Shown here: piece after piece, positions 54,698-64,000 of the stretch
How positions within the stretch are numbered: the first letter of the stretch is position 1
How the letters are laid out: every line of letters starts with the position of its first letter
Source of the DNA: Achromobacter deleyi
Lineage (GTDB): Bacteria > Pseudomonadota > Gammaproteobacteria > Burkholderiales > Burkholderiaceae_B
Reading direction: 5' to 3'
DNA length: 64,000 bases
Assembly (NCBI RefSeq): GCF_016127315.1
Contig: NZ_CP065997.1
Coordinates: 4,278,001 to 4,342,000 of the forward strand
Translations under genes and position numbers: made by a program
The notes under the pieces: generated by a model
The model's database searches: none
Seen by the model: only the letters and a program-made list of their open reading frames with translations
What the model was told of the DNA's origin: nothing

Positions 54698-55519
54698 GTG
54701 GATCAATCCGACAGCCCTCCGTTGCTGGAGGTGGATGGGGTCACGTTGGCGTTCGGCGGGGTCAAGGCGCTCACGGGCGTGGGCTTTCGCGTGGCGCCCG
54801 GATCCATCACCACGGTCATCGGCCCCAATGGCGCGGGCAAGACCTCGCTGTTCAACACCATCTCGGGTTTCTATCGGCCGGCCGCGGGCGCCATCCGCTT
54901 CATGGGCCGCGACATCACGCGCATGGCGGCGCCGGAGCGCGCCCGGCTGGGGCTGGCGCGCAGCTTCCAGAACATCGCGCTGTTTCGCGGCATGACGGTG
55001 CTGGACAACATCAAGCTGGGGCGTCACGCGCACCTGCGCACCAACGTGCTGGACGCGCTGTTGTACCTGGGGCGGGCGCGGCGCGAGGAGATGGCGCTGC
55101 GCGCCGACATCGAAGAACGCATCATCGACTTCCTGGAGATCGACCACATCCGCCATGCTCCGGTGGCGGCGCTGTCGTACGGGCTGCGCAAGCGGGTGGA
55201 ACTGGCGCGGGCGCTGGCGATGCAGCCCAGGGTGCTGATGCTGGACGAGCCGGTGGCGGGCATGAACCGCGAGGAGACCGACGACATGGCGCGCTTCATC
55301 CTCGACGCGCGCGCCGAGTGGGGCGTGACGGTGCTGATGGTGGAGCACGACATGGGCATGGTGATGGACCTGTCGGACCACGTGGTGGTGCTGAACTTCG
55401 GCCAGGTGATCGCCGATGGCACGCCGGCCGCGGTGCAGGCCGATCCCGAGGTCATCAAGGCCTACCTGGGCGCGGGCGACGTCGGCGACCTGCGCCGGCG
55501 GCTGCGCGAGGCGGCCTGA
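54698..55519 (+). CDS. Branched-chain-type ABC transporter ATP-binding protein (LivG-like)
   Basis: 273 residues from GTG 54698. Walker A G-P-N-G-A-G-K-T (42-49), signature L-S-Y-G-L-R-K-R, Walker B V-L-M-L-D-E-P. LivG-type ATPases pair with LivF. The family's long insert after Walker A (L-A-R-S-F-Q-N-I-A-L-F) is present. It starts the operon and overlaps livH by one base. The substrate is set by the binding protein at 57479. Confidence 0.93.
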   Translation: MDQSDSPPLLEVDGVTLAFGGVKALTGVGFRVAPGSITTVIGPNGAGKTSLFNTISGFYRPAAGAIRFMGRDITRMAAPERARLGLARSFQNIALFRGMTVLDNIKLGRHAHLRTNVLDALLYLGRARREEMALRADIEERIIDFLEIDHIRHAPVAALSYGLRKRVELARALAMQPRVLMLDEPVAGMNREETDDMARFILDARAEWGVTVLMVEHDMGMVMDLSDHVVVLNFGQVIADGTPAAVQADPEVIKAYLGAGDVGDLRRRLREAA

Positions 55520-56397
55520 TGGACGGCCTGTTCTTCCTGGAGGTGACGCTGGCCGGGCTGGGCAGCGGCGGCCTGTATGCGCTGGCGGCGCTGGCGTTCG
55601 TGATCGTCTACAAGGCGACGCGGGTGGTGAACATCGCCATCGGCGAATTCCTGATGATGGGCGCCTATGTGTTCTATGCGTTTGCCGCCGGCATGGCCTG
55701 GCCAGTGTGGGCGGCGATCGCCGGGGCGGTGGCGGTGTCGGCCGTGCTGGGCGCGGTGGTCGAGCGCGTGACGATCCGGCCGATGCTGGGCGAATCGCCG
55801 ATCTCGGTGTTCATGATCACCGTGGGACTGGCGTCGATCCTGGTGGGCGTGGTGGAGCTGATCTGGACCGCGGACCAGCGCCGCCTGCCGGAATTCATGC
55901 CGCGCGCGCCGGTGATGGTGGGCGAGGCGTTCGTCGCGCCCAAGGTGTTCTACGGCTTCTGGGTGGCGCTGGCGCTGGTGCTGCTGGTGCTGGTGGTGTT
56001 CCGCTACTGGCGCGGCGGCGTCGCCTTGCGCGCCACGGCGTCGGACCAGGGGGCGGCGTATGCGATGGGCATCAACGTGCCGCGCGTGTTCTCGCTGTCG
56101 TGGGCGGCGGCGGGCGCGATCGCGGCGGTGTCGGGGGTGATCGTGGGGGCGATCGGCGGCATCTCGTCGTCGATGGGCGTGTTCGGCCTGTCGGTGCTGG
56201 TGGTGGTGATCGTTGGCGGGCTGGACAGCGTGGCGGGGGCGCTGGTGGGGGGCATCTTCATCGGGCTGCTGGAGGCCTGGGCCGGGGCCTACCTGGGCGG
56301 CGAATACAAACTGCTGGCGACCTTCGTGGTGCTGGTGGCGGTGCTGATGATGCGGCCCTACGGGCTGTTCGGCACGCGCGAAATCGAGAGGCTGTAG
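55519..56397 (+). CDS. Branched-chain-type ABC transporter permease (LivH-like)
   Basis: 292 residues from ATG 55519, overlapping the previous stop by one base. About eight membrane segments and the family signature (N-I-A-I-G-E-F-L-M-M-G-A-Y near residue 44, G-L-A-S-I-L, V-V-I-V-G-G-L-D-S near residue 234). It forms the channel with the LivM-like protein. The frame upstream is open but overlaps livG. Confidence 0.93.
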   Translation: MDGLFFLEVTLAGLGSGGLYALAALAFVIVYKATRVVNIAIGEFLMMGAYVFYAFAAGMAWPVWAAIAGAVAVSAVLGAVVERVTIRPMLGESPISVFMITVGLASILVGVVELIWTADQRRLPEFMPRAPVMVGEAFVAPKVFYGFWVALALVLLVLVVFRYWRGGVALRATASDQGAAYAMGINVPRVFSLSWAAAGAIAAVSGVIVGAIGGISSSMGVFGLSVLVVVIVGGLDSVAGALVGGIFIGLLEAWAGAYLGGEYKLLATFVVLVAVLMMRPYGLFGTREIERL

Positions 56398-56399
56398 CC

Positions 56400-57437
56400 A
56401 TGCGCATCGCGACCGCGAAAGAGACCTACCGGGCCGACGAGGCGCTGTTCGACACAACAACCCAGCGGCTGTGGCTGGCGTTGCTGGCGGCGTCGCTGGC
56501 GCTGTTCCCGTTCGTGGCCGACGCCTACTGGCTGTACCTGGCGTGCCTGGTGGCGATCAACGTGGCCAGCGCCACGGGGTTGAACATCCTGACCGGCTAC
56601 ACCGGGCTGGTGAGCCTGGGGCAGGCCGCGTTCATGGGGCTGGGCGCGTACACCGTGGCGGTGATGGAATTGCGGCTGGGCACGCCGGTGTTGCTCAACC
56701 TGCTGGGCGCCGGCGTGGTGGCGATGCTGGGCGGGCTGCTGGTGGGGATTCCGTCGCTGCGGGTCAAGGGGCTGTACCTGGCGATCTCGACCATCGCGGC
56801 TTCGTTCATCGCGCACTTCGTGTTCGCCAACTGGGCCTTCACCGGCGGCACGGGCGGGTTGCAGGTGCCGCCGGCGCGGCTGCTGGGAATCGACCTGGAT
56901 ACGTCGTTCAAGATCTACTGGCTGATCGTGCCGTTGACGGCGCTGATGGTGCTGGGCGCGGCCAACCTGTTCCGCACCCGCATCGGCCGCGCCTTCATCG
57001 CGATCCGCGACCGCGACATCTCGGCCGAGGTGCTGGGCATCCACCTGCTGCGCTACAAGCTGCTGTCGTTCGGGCTGTCGTCGTTCTACGCCGGCGTGGC
57101 GGGCGGATTGTGGGCGTATTTCTTTCGCGTGGTCACGCCGGAGAGCTTTCCGCTGATCATGTCGATCTTTTTCCTGGCGGCCATCATCGTGGGCGGCATG
57201 GGCTCGATCCTGGGTTCCATCCTGGGCGCCGTGTTCATGACCATGGTGCCCGAACTGCTCAAGCTGGTGGTGGGCTGGCTGCCGGTGGGGGGCGACGCGC
57301 TGCGCCTGATTTCGCCGGTGCGCACCATCGTGTTCGGCCTGCTGATCGTGGGCTTTCTGATCTTCGAGCCGCACGGGCTCGCGGAAATCTGGCGCCGCGT
57401 GCGCCGCTACTTCCATCTGTGGCCATTCCGCACCTAG
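56400..57437 (+). CDS. Branched-chain-type ABC transporter permease (LivM-like)
   Basis: 345 residues from ATG 56400, three bases after livH. Nine to ten membrane segments; family signatures include L-T-G-Y-T-G-L-V-S-L-G-Q-A-A-F-M-G near residue 60 and R-D-R-D-I-S-A-E-V-L-G-I near residue 203. The N-terminal 20 residues are soluble. It partners with LivH. Confidence 0.93.
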   Translation: MRIATAKETYRADEALFDTTTQRLWLALLAASLALFPFVADAYWLYLACLVAINVASATGLNILTGYTGLVSLGQAAFMGLGAYTVAVMELRLGTPVLLNLLGAGVVAMLGGLLVGIPSLRVKGLYLAISTIAASFIAHFVFANWAFTGGTGGLQVPPARLLGIDLDTSFKIYWLIVPLTALMVLGAANLFRTRIGRAFIAIRDRDISAEVLGIHLLRYKLLSFGLSSFYAGVAGGLWAYFFRVVTPESFPLIMSIFFLAAIIVGGMGSILGSILGAVFMTMVPELLKLVVGWLPVGGDALRLISPVRTIVFGLLIVGFLIFEPHGLAEIWRRVRRYFHLWPFRT

Positions 57438-57478
57438 ACGGCGGCCGCGTATTCCCAAGAGAACCAGGAGACGAAACC

Positions 57479-58660
57479 ATGAAGCGCATCCGGATAGGCA
57501 GCGGTTTATCGAAGTTGCTGGCGCCCTTGGGCGTGGCATTGGCGTTGGCCGCGGCGCCGGCGGCCCAGGCCGAGGAGGATCTGGTGCTGGGCGGCTCGAT
57601 CCCGCTGAGCGGGGTGTTCGCGTTCGCCGGGCAGGGCATCCACGCCGGCATCACCGACTATGTCAAGATCGTCAACGACCAGGGCGGCATCAAGGGCCGC
57701 AAGCTGCGCTACGTGCCGGAGGACACCGCCTACAAGGTGGACGCGTCGGTGGCGGCCTTCAAGAAGATCACCAGCCAGAACAAGGTCAATTTCTACTACG
57801 GCGATTCGACCGGGTTCTCCAAGACCATCAATGCCGAGCTGAACCGCTCGGGCAACATCCTGATGACCGGGGCCTCGTTCGCGACCGAGCTGAATGACCC
57901 GGCCAAGTATCCGGCGCAGTTCATGCTGGGGCCGGACTACACGGAGATGTTCGGCATCCTGCTGCGCTACATCGCCAAGGAAAAGCCGGGCGCCAAGGTG
58001 GCGTTCGTGTATTCGGACACCGAGTTCGGCCGTGACCCGATCGCCAGTTCGCGCGCGGTGGCGCAGAAGCTGGGGCTGACGGTGGCCACCGAGATCATGA
58101 CGCCGCCGGGCAGCGTCGATGTGTCGACCGAGGTCATCAAGCTGCGCCGCGCCGATCCGGACTTCACCATCTTCCACGGCTACGTGCTGGCGCCGATTCC
58201 CGAATTCGTCGGGCAGGGCAAGCGCATGGGCCTGAAGACGCGCTACATGGGCACGTTCTGGACCATGGACAACTCCACCGTGATGCAGATGGGCGAGGAC
58301 GCCGAGGGCTTCATGGGCGTGATGCCGTACCGCTACTACTACGACGAGACGGCCGACGCGCCGATGCTCAAGAAGATCCGCGAGATGCGGCCGCAGTACC
58401 AGAGCACCGGCTACATGCAGGGCTTCCTGGCGGCGATGCTGTTCACCGAGGTCGCCAAGCGCACGCTGGAGGCGGGCAAGGAGCTGACCAGCGCCAACAT
58501 GAAGGCCGCGCTGGAGGGCATCAAGGACTTCGACACCGGCGGGCTGATCGGCGTGCCGATCAGCATCAAGGGTAATTCGATTCCGGTGGGGCGCATCTAC
58601 CGCGCCGATACCAGGCAGAAGCAGATGGTGCCGGCTTCCGACTGGATCGTGCTGCAGTGA
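57479..58660 (+). CDS. Branched-chain-type ABC transporter substrate-binding protein
   Basis: 393 residues from ATG 57479, with CAGGAGA about eight bases upstream. The signal peptide is about residues 1-30 (A-L-A-L-A-A-A-P-A-A-Q-A). The mature protein matches the LivJ/LivK type (L-V-L-G-G-S-I-P-L-S-G-V near residue 36; K-I-T-S-Q-N-K-V). The ligand is unknown; coupling to acyl-CoA genes suggests a carboxylic acid, possibly aromatic. Confidence 0.9.
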   Translation: MKRIRIGSGLSKLLAPLGVALALAAAPAAQAEEDLVLGGSIPLSGVFAFAGQGIHAGITDYVKIVNDQGGIKGRKLRYVPEDTAYKVDASVAAFKKITSQNKVNFYYGDSTGFSKTINAELNRSGNILMTGASFATELNDPAKYPAQFMLGPDYTEMFGILLRYIAKEKPGAKVAFVYSDTEFGRDPIASSRAVAQKLGLTVATEIMTPPGSVDVSTEVIKLRRADPDFTIFHGYVLAPIPEFVGQGKRMGLKTRYMGTFWTMDNSTVMQMGEDAEGFMGVMPYRYYYDETADAPMLKKIREMRPQYQSTGYMQGFLAAMLFTEVAKRTLEAGKELTSANMKAALEGIKDFDTGGLIGVPISIKGNSIPVGRIYRADTRQKQMVPASDWIVLQ

Positions 58661-58667
58661 GGCGCCC

Positions 58668-59491
<824 letters not shown>

Positions 59492-59495
<4 letters not shown>

Positions 59496-61345
59496 ACGGG
59501 CCGCTCGATCCTGGCCGTGCGCCGCACGCCTGGCCGGCGCTGACGCTGCCGCAGATGCTGCGCGAGCAGGCGCGCCGCCAGCCCGAGGGCATCGCCGTGC
59601 GGCAGAAGGACTTCGGCGTCTGGCAGCCGGTGTCGTGGGCGCAGTACTGGCGCCGCGCCTGCCGCGTGGGGCTGGGCCTGCAGGCGGCCGGCCTGTCGCG
59701 CGGCGGACGCGTCGCGATCGTGGCGGAGAACCGGCTGGAGTGGCTGTTGACGCAGCTGGGCGCGGGCGCCGTCGGCGGCGTGGCTGTCGGCGTCTATGCG
59801 ACCAGCCCGGCCGAGGAAATGGGCTATGTGCTGGAGCACGCCAACGTCGAACTGGTGGTGTGCGAGGACCAGGAGCAGACCGACAAGGTGCTGCAGGTGG
59901 CGCATCGCCTGCCGCTGTTGCGGCGCATCGTGGTGATGGAAACCAAGGGCCTGCGCTCGTACGCGCCGGCCGAGCGCGACCGCATCGTCGCCTTCGCGGA
60001 GCTGGAGGCCGAGGGCCAGCGGATGGAGGCCCAGGCGCTGCCGGCCTTGAACAGCGTGCTGGACGGACAGCGGCTGGATGACCTGGGCCTGATGATCTAT
60101 ACCTCGGGGTCCACCGGCAAGCCCAAGGGCGCGATGCTGAGCTATCGCAACATGCGCGGCGTGGCGCCGGGCATCGCCGAGCGCCTGGGCATGGACGCGG
60201 CCAGCGTGCACCTGTCGTACCTGCCGCTGTGCCACGTGGCCGAGCAGATGCTGTCGACGTTCGTGCCCATCTACCTGGGCGCGCAGGTCAATTTCGGCGA
60301 ATCGATCCGCACCGTGCAGGAAGACCTGCGCGAGGTGGCGCCGACCGTGTTCCTGGGCGTGCCGCGCATCTGGGAGAAGCTGCACGCGTCGATCTCGATC
60401 AAGATGCAGGAGGCCGGGCGCCTGCAACGCTGGCTCTACCGGCGGGCCATGGCGGCCTGCGCGCCGTTCGCGGAAAAGTCGGCGCGCCAGCGCAATGCGG
60501 GCGAACGGCTGACCTATGCGTTGTGGTACTGGCTGGTGCTGCGCGCCCTGCAGAATTTCATCGGCCTGCGGCGCGTGCGGGTGGCGATGACGGGGGCGGC
60601 GCCGATCGCGCCGGAAGTGGTGCGCTACTTCCGCAATCTTGGCGTGCCGCTGGTGGAGGTGTACGGCCTGACCGAGTCGACCGGCATGATCTTCGGCCAG
60701 CATCCTGACCGCGTGAAGGCGGGCACGGTGGGCGAGCCGATCCTGGGCGTCGAGTGGCGCCTGGGCGAGGCGGATGAATTGCAGATGCGCGGCGAGATGG
60801 TGTTCGCGGGCTACTACCAGAACGAGGCCGCGACCGCCGACGCGGTGCGCGACGGCTGGCTGCACACGGGCGACGTGGCCGCGGTGCGGGATGGCCAGCT
60901 GCGCATCGTCGATCGCCTGAAGGACATCATGATCACGGCGGGGGGCAAGAACCTGACGCCATCCGAGATCGAGAACGCGGTCAAGAGCAGCCCGTACGTG
61001 AAGGAATGCGTGGTCGTCGCGGACGGCCGGCGCTACGTGGCCGCGCTGATCCAGCTGGAATTCGAGACGGTGGGCAAGTGGGCCGAATCGCAGCGCATCG
61101 CCTTCACCCATTTCCGTTCGCTGGCCGAGTGCGGGCAGGTGCGGGAGCTGGTGGCCGGCGAGGTGGCGCGCGCCAACGCGGGGCTGGCGCCCGTGGCGCA
61201 GATCAAGCGCTTCCATCTGCTGACCAAGGAACTGGACCATGACGATGGCGAGGTGACCGCGACCATGAAGGTGCGGCGCGCCAGCATCTACCGCAGCTAC
61301 GCGGACGAGATCGAACGGCTGTACGCCGAGGAGACGCCGGCATGA
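59492..61345 (+). CDS. AMP-forming acyl-CoA synthetase (long-chain type)
   Basis: 617 residues; the start overlaps livF's stop (ATGA). The AMP-binding motif Y-T-S-G-S-T-G-K-P-K-G near residue 203 and the C-terminal adenylation motifs (G-W-L-H-T-G-D; then D-R-L-K-D-I-M-I-T-A-G-G-K-N) are intact. The length and the long middle insertion resemble the long-chain/FadD15 group. It would activate the imported acid to its CoA ester. The catalytic lysine (K-V-R-R-A-S end part) is less certain. Confidence 0.9.
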
Positions 61346-62496
61346 ACGAAGCGGTGATCGTGGAAGCGGTGCGCACCCCGTTCGGGCGGCGCGGCGGCTG
61401 GTGGGCCGATACCCGGCCCGATGACTTGCTGGCCTTGACCATCCAGGGCGTGCTGGCCCGCGCGGGGCTGCCGCCGGAGCAGGTGGACGACGTGGTGGCG
61501 GGCTGCGTCAGCCAGGCGGGCGAGCAGGGGGCCAACATCGGCCGCCTGGCCGCTTTGCTGGCGGACTTGCCGCAAACGGTGCCGGGCATGGCCTTGAACC
61601 GCATGTGCGGATCGAGCCAGCAGGCCGTGCATGTCGGGGCGCAGGCGATTGCCGCGGGCGATATGCGCTATGTGGTGGCGGGCGGCGTCGAGAGCATGAG
61701 CCGCGTGCCCATGTTCCTGGACGTGACGCTGGGGCAGCGCGAGTTCCGCGGCTTCGAGTCGCTGAACCCCGGACTGCTGCAACGCCATCCGTTGATCCAC
61801 CAGATCGAGAGCGCGGAGCGTATTGCCGAGCAGTGGCAGTTGAGCCGCGAAGAACTGGATGCGTGGTCAATGCAAAGCCACGCGCGCGCCTGGCAGGCGG
61901 CCAGCGCGGGCCACCACGCCGAACTGCTGCCGGGCCCGGCCGGCACGCCGGCACGCGACGAAGGCATCCGCGAGCGCGCCGATCCGGCCAAGATGGCGGC
62001 GCTGGCGCCAGCCCTGCGCGCGCCCGGGCAGGGCAATGTGACGGCGGCGCAGGCCAGCCAGTTGGCCGACGGCGCCGCCGCGGTGCTGCTGGCGGATCGC
62101 GCCGTGGCGCTGGCCGACGGGCTGCGGCCGCAAGCGCGGTTCCGCGCCCGCGTGGCGATCGGCTCGGATCCGGTGTTGCAGCTGACCGGCGTCATCCCCG
62201 CGACCGAACGCGCCCTGGCGCGCGCCGGCCTGCAACTGGCGGACATCGACTGGATCGAGATCAACGAGGCCTTCGCCAGCGTGGTGCTGGCCTGGCTGAA
62301 GACGCTGGGCGCGGATCCGTCGAAGGTCAATCCGTGGGGCGGCGCCATCGCCCATGGCCATCCGCTGGGCGCGACCGGCGCGGCGTTGATGGCCAAGATG
62401 CTGGCGGGGCTGCGCGCCACCGACGGCCAGTTCGGCCTGCAGGTCATGTGCATCGGCCATGGCATGGCGACCGCGACGATCATCGAACGCCTATGA
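61342..62496 (+). CDS. Thiolase (acetyl-CoA acyltransferase family)
   Basis: 384 residues, starting within the last codon of the ligase gene. The nucleophile Cys89 (N-R-M-C-G-S-S), the G-H-P-L-G-A-T-G motif and the C-terminal Cys370 (M-C-I-G-H-G) are all present. It cleaves 3-ketoacyl-CoA to acetyl-CoA and a shortened acyl-CoA, the last step of beta-oxidation. Family members of this type are near 385-395 residues. Confidence 0.92.
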   Translation: MNEAVIVEAVRTPFGRRGGWWADTRPDDLLALTIQGVLARAGLPPEQVDDVVAGCVSQAGEQGANIGRLAALLADLPQTVPGMALNRMCGSSQQAVHVGAQAIAAGDMRYVVAGGVESMSRVPMFLDVTLGQREFRGFESLNPGLLQRHPLIHQIESAERIAEQWQLSREELDAWSMQSHARAWQAASAGHHAELLPGPAGTPARDEGIRERADPAKMAALAPALRAPGQGNVTAAQASQLADGAAAVLLADRAVALADGLRPQARFRARVAIGSDPVLQLTGVIPATERALARAGLQLADIDWIEINEAFASVVLAWLKTLGADPSKVNPWGGAIAHGHPLGATGAALMAKMLAGLRATDGQFGLQVMCIGHGMATATIIERL

Positions 62497-63146
62497 TCCG
62501 GATCGACAGGGCAGGGCCGGGCGCGACGCCTGCCGGGCACGAGGACGGCGCGGAATCGCTGCGCCGCGCCGAAGTGATCTTGACGGCGGCCCGCCTGTTC
62601 CGCAAGCATGGCTACGAGCGCACCACGGTGCGCGAGCTGGCGCGGGCCGTGGGCCTGCAGTCCGGCAGCCTGTTCCATCACTTTCGCAGCAAGGAGGAAA
62701 TCCTGGTGGCGGTGATGAACAACGGCATCCAGGAAGTGCTGGATGCCGGCCGCCAGGCCCTGGCGTTGTACCAGGCGCCCGCCGACCGGCTGGCGGCGCT
62801 GTTCCGCGTGCACATGTGGAGCATGCTGCACGGCGCCGGCGGCGATGCGATGAACGCGCTGGTCTACGAGTGGCGCAGCCTGTCGGCGCCGAGCCAGGCC
62901 AGCGTCAAGGTGCTGAGCGACCGCTACGAGGCGATGTGGCAGGACGCGGTGGCGGCGGCGGTGGCCGCCGGCCTGCTGCGCGGCGATGCGCGCGTGATCA
63001 AGCGTTGCGTGCTGGGCGCGATGAACCTGACGGTGCAGTGGTACAAGCCCGACGGCCGGCTGCGGCCGGCGGCGTTCATCGATGAGATGCTGCGGGCCAG
63101 CCTGCCGGCGTTGCCGGAGGGGGCGGGGCGCTGGCCGGTGGCATGA
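62493..63146 (+). CDS. TetR-family regulator at the end of the operon
   Basis: 217 residues; ATG 62493 overlaps the thiolase stop by four bases. The helix-turn-helix T-T-V-R-E-L-A-R-A-V-G-L-Q-S-G-S-L-F-H-H-F near residue 45 is clear. The rest is an all-helical ligand domain. It is co-transcribed with its targets, so it is probably a feedback regulator of the importer/ligase/thiolase operon, responding to an acyl-CoA; this is by analogy only. Confidence 0.88.
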   Translation: MIRIDRAGPGATPAGHEDGAESLRRAEVILTAARLFRKHGYERTTVRELARAVGLQSGSLFHHFRSKEEILVAVMNNGIQEVLDAGRQALALYQAPADRLAALFRVHMWSMLHGAGGDAMNALVYEWRSLSAPSQASVKVLSDRYEAMWQDAVAAAVAAGLLRGDARVIKRCVLGAMNLTVQWYKPDGRLRPAAFIDEMLRASLPALPEGAGRWPVA

Positions 63147-63159
63147 AACGCCCGGCGGG

Positions 63160-63987
63160 TCAGGCGCTGCCCGGCCAGTAATGGCTGTCCGGCAGCGCGC
63201 GCGCGCCGAAGATCGCCTGGCCGACCCGCACCAGGGTGGCGCCTTCCTCGATGGCGATCTCGAAGTCGCCGGACATGCCCATCGACAGTTCGTCCAGGTT
63301 GATGCCCGCGGGCGCTTCCTGGCGCAGGCGGTCGCGCAGGCCGCGCAGCAGCACGAAGCACTGGCGCACGCGTTCGGCCTCGCTGGAGAACAGCGCCAGC
63401 GTCATGAAGCCGCGCACGCGCAGCGCGGAATACGCCGGCAGCGCCTGGATGAAGGCCGCCACGTCATCGGGCGCCAGGCCATACTTGCTGGGCTCGCCGG
63501 ACGTGTTGACCTGCACGAATACGTCCAGCGCGCGGCCCTCGGCCTGCAGGCGCCGGTCCAGCGCCTCGGCCAGCCGCAGGCTGTCCAGCGCCTGGAATTC
63601 GCTGGCGAACTGCGCCACCAGCTTGGCCTTGTTGGTCTGCAGGTGGCCGATGACCGACCAGCGCAGATCGGCCAGGTCGGTGGTGTTCTCCCATTTGCGG
63701 TGCGCTTCCTGCACCTTGTTCTCGCCCAGCAGGCGGCAGCCGGCCGCATGGGCCAGCCGGATGCGGGATTCGTCCATGGTCTTGCTGACCGGCAGCAACC
63801 GCACGCTGGCCGGGTCGCGTCCGGCGCGATGGCAGGCGGCCGCCATGCGGGCGTGGATCGTGGCCAGGTTGTGCTGGAAATCCTCGACGCTGAGGGCCTG
63901 CGGGTAGCGGCCGTGCTGGTCGTGCCGGGTCTGGGTGTCGCCGTCGGCCGGCGTGGCCGCGGCGCTGTCGGGGGAAGTCGTCATCAT
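63160..63987 (-). CDS. YggS-family PLP homeostasis protein
   Basis: 275 residues (M at 63987 or 63984). The PLP lysine lies in L-L-P-V-S-K-T (Lys69), with the family motifs G-E-N-K-V-Q-E near residue 89, V-I-G-H-L-Q-T-N-K and L-S-M-G-M-S-G-D-F near residue 232. YggS maintains pyridoxal phosphate and amino-acid balance. The first 30 residues are a non-conserved extension. The gene is convergent with the TetR operon and begins near the window's end. Confidence 0.92.
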   Translation of the reverse strand: MMTTSPDSAAATPADGDTQTRHDQHGRYPQALSVEDFQHNLATIHARMAAACHRAGRDPASVRLLPVSKTMDESRIRLAHAAGCRLLGENKVQEAHRKWENTTDLADLRWSVIGHLQTNKAKLVAQFASEFQALDSLRLAEALDRRLQAEGRALDVFVQVNTSGEPSKYGLAPDDVAAFIQALPAYSALRVRGFMTLALFSSEAERVRQCFVLLRGLRDRLRQEAPAGINLDELSMGMSGDFEIAIEEGATLVRVGQAIFGARALPDSHYWPGSA

Positions 63988-64000
63988 TTCACCAGTTGCT

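Overview
The window is GC-rich DNA whose genes match an Alcaligenaceae betaproteobacterium of the Achromobacter/Bordetella type. This is inferred from the tig-clpP-clpX-lon, iscRSUA-hscBA-fdx-iscX and lexA gene sets and from protein style, not from a database search. It holds the right end of a lambda-like prophage (1 to about 13,335) followed by about 50 kb of ordinary chromosome.

Prophage (1-13,335). The tail genes run in lambda order (tape measure, M, L, K, I, J), but a tail-fibre gene and a small partner gene sit between M and L. After J come two small structural genes, a terminator and a complete lysis cassette: a holin with two possible starts, a lysozyme-like endolysin, the i-spanin Rz, and the o-spanin Rz1 in an overlapping frame. 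The far end carries cargo: a lipoprotein, a divergent gene pair around a perfect LexA box, an SRAP/YedK-type abasic-site protein and a 51-residue protein. The prophage ends at a 28-base tRNA 3' end (probably tRNA-Leu), which I read as attR. The displaced tRNA terminator follows in the host.

Host, 13.4-33.4 kb. Mostly small envelope proteins and metabolism: an LprI-like protein, aquaporin Z, an HD/NTF2-like fusion, cytochrome b561, a KdsA, a TetR-MFS pair with three identical palindromic operators, an internally shortened RidA paralogue, a LysR-controlled D-amino-acid lyase plus RidA pair, two cold-shock genes sharing a leader motif, a DUF924 protein, a UPF0114 membrane protein and an M48 protease.

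Host, 33.4-50.3 kb. The protein quality-control block tig-clpP-clpX-lon (lon has a sigma-32-type promoter) is followed by lexA with its own SOS box, an aromatic/aspartate aminotransferase, uvrB, a low-molecular-weight tyrosine phosphatase, and the complete ISC iron-sulfur operon with IscR-type sites upstream.

Host, 50.4-64 kb. A protein with two tandem methylglyoxal-synthase-like domains (the first lacking the catalytic residues), a TonB-dependent siderophore receptor, and a tightly coupled operon of a branched-chain-type ABC importer, acyl-CoA ligase, thiolase and TetR regulator, divergent from an enoyl-CoA hydratase/isomerase. Together the last set looks like uptake, CoA activation and beta-oxidation of a carboxylic acid. 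The window closes with a YggS-type PLP protein.
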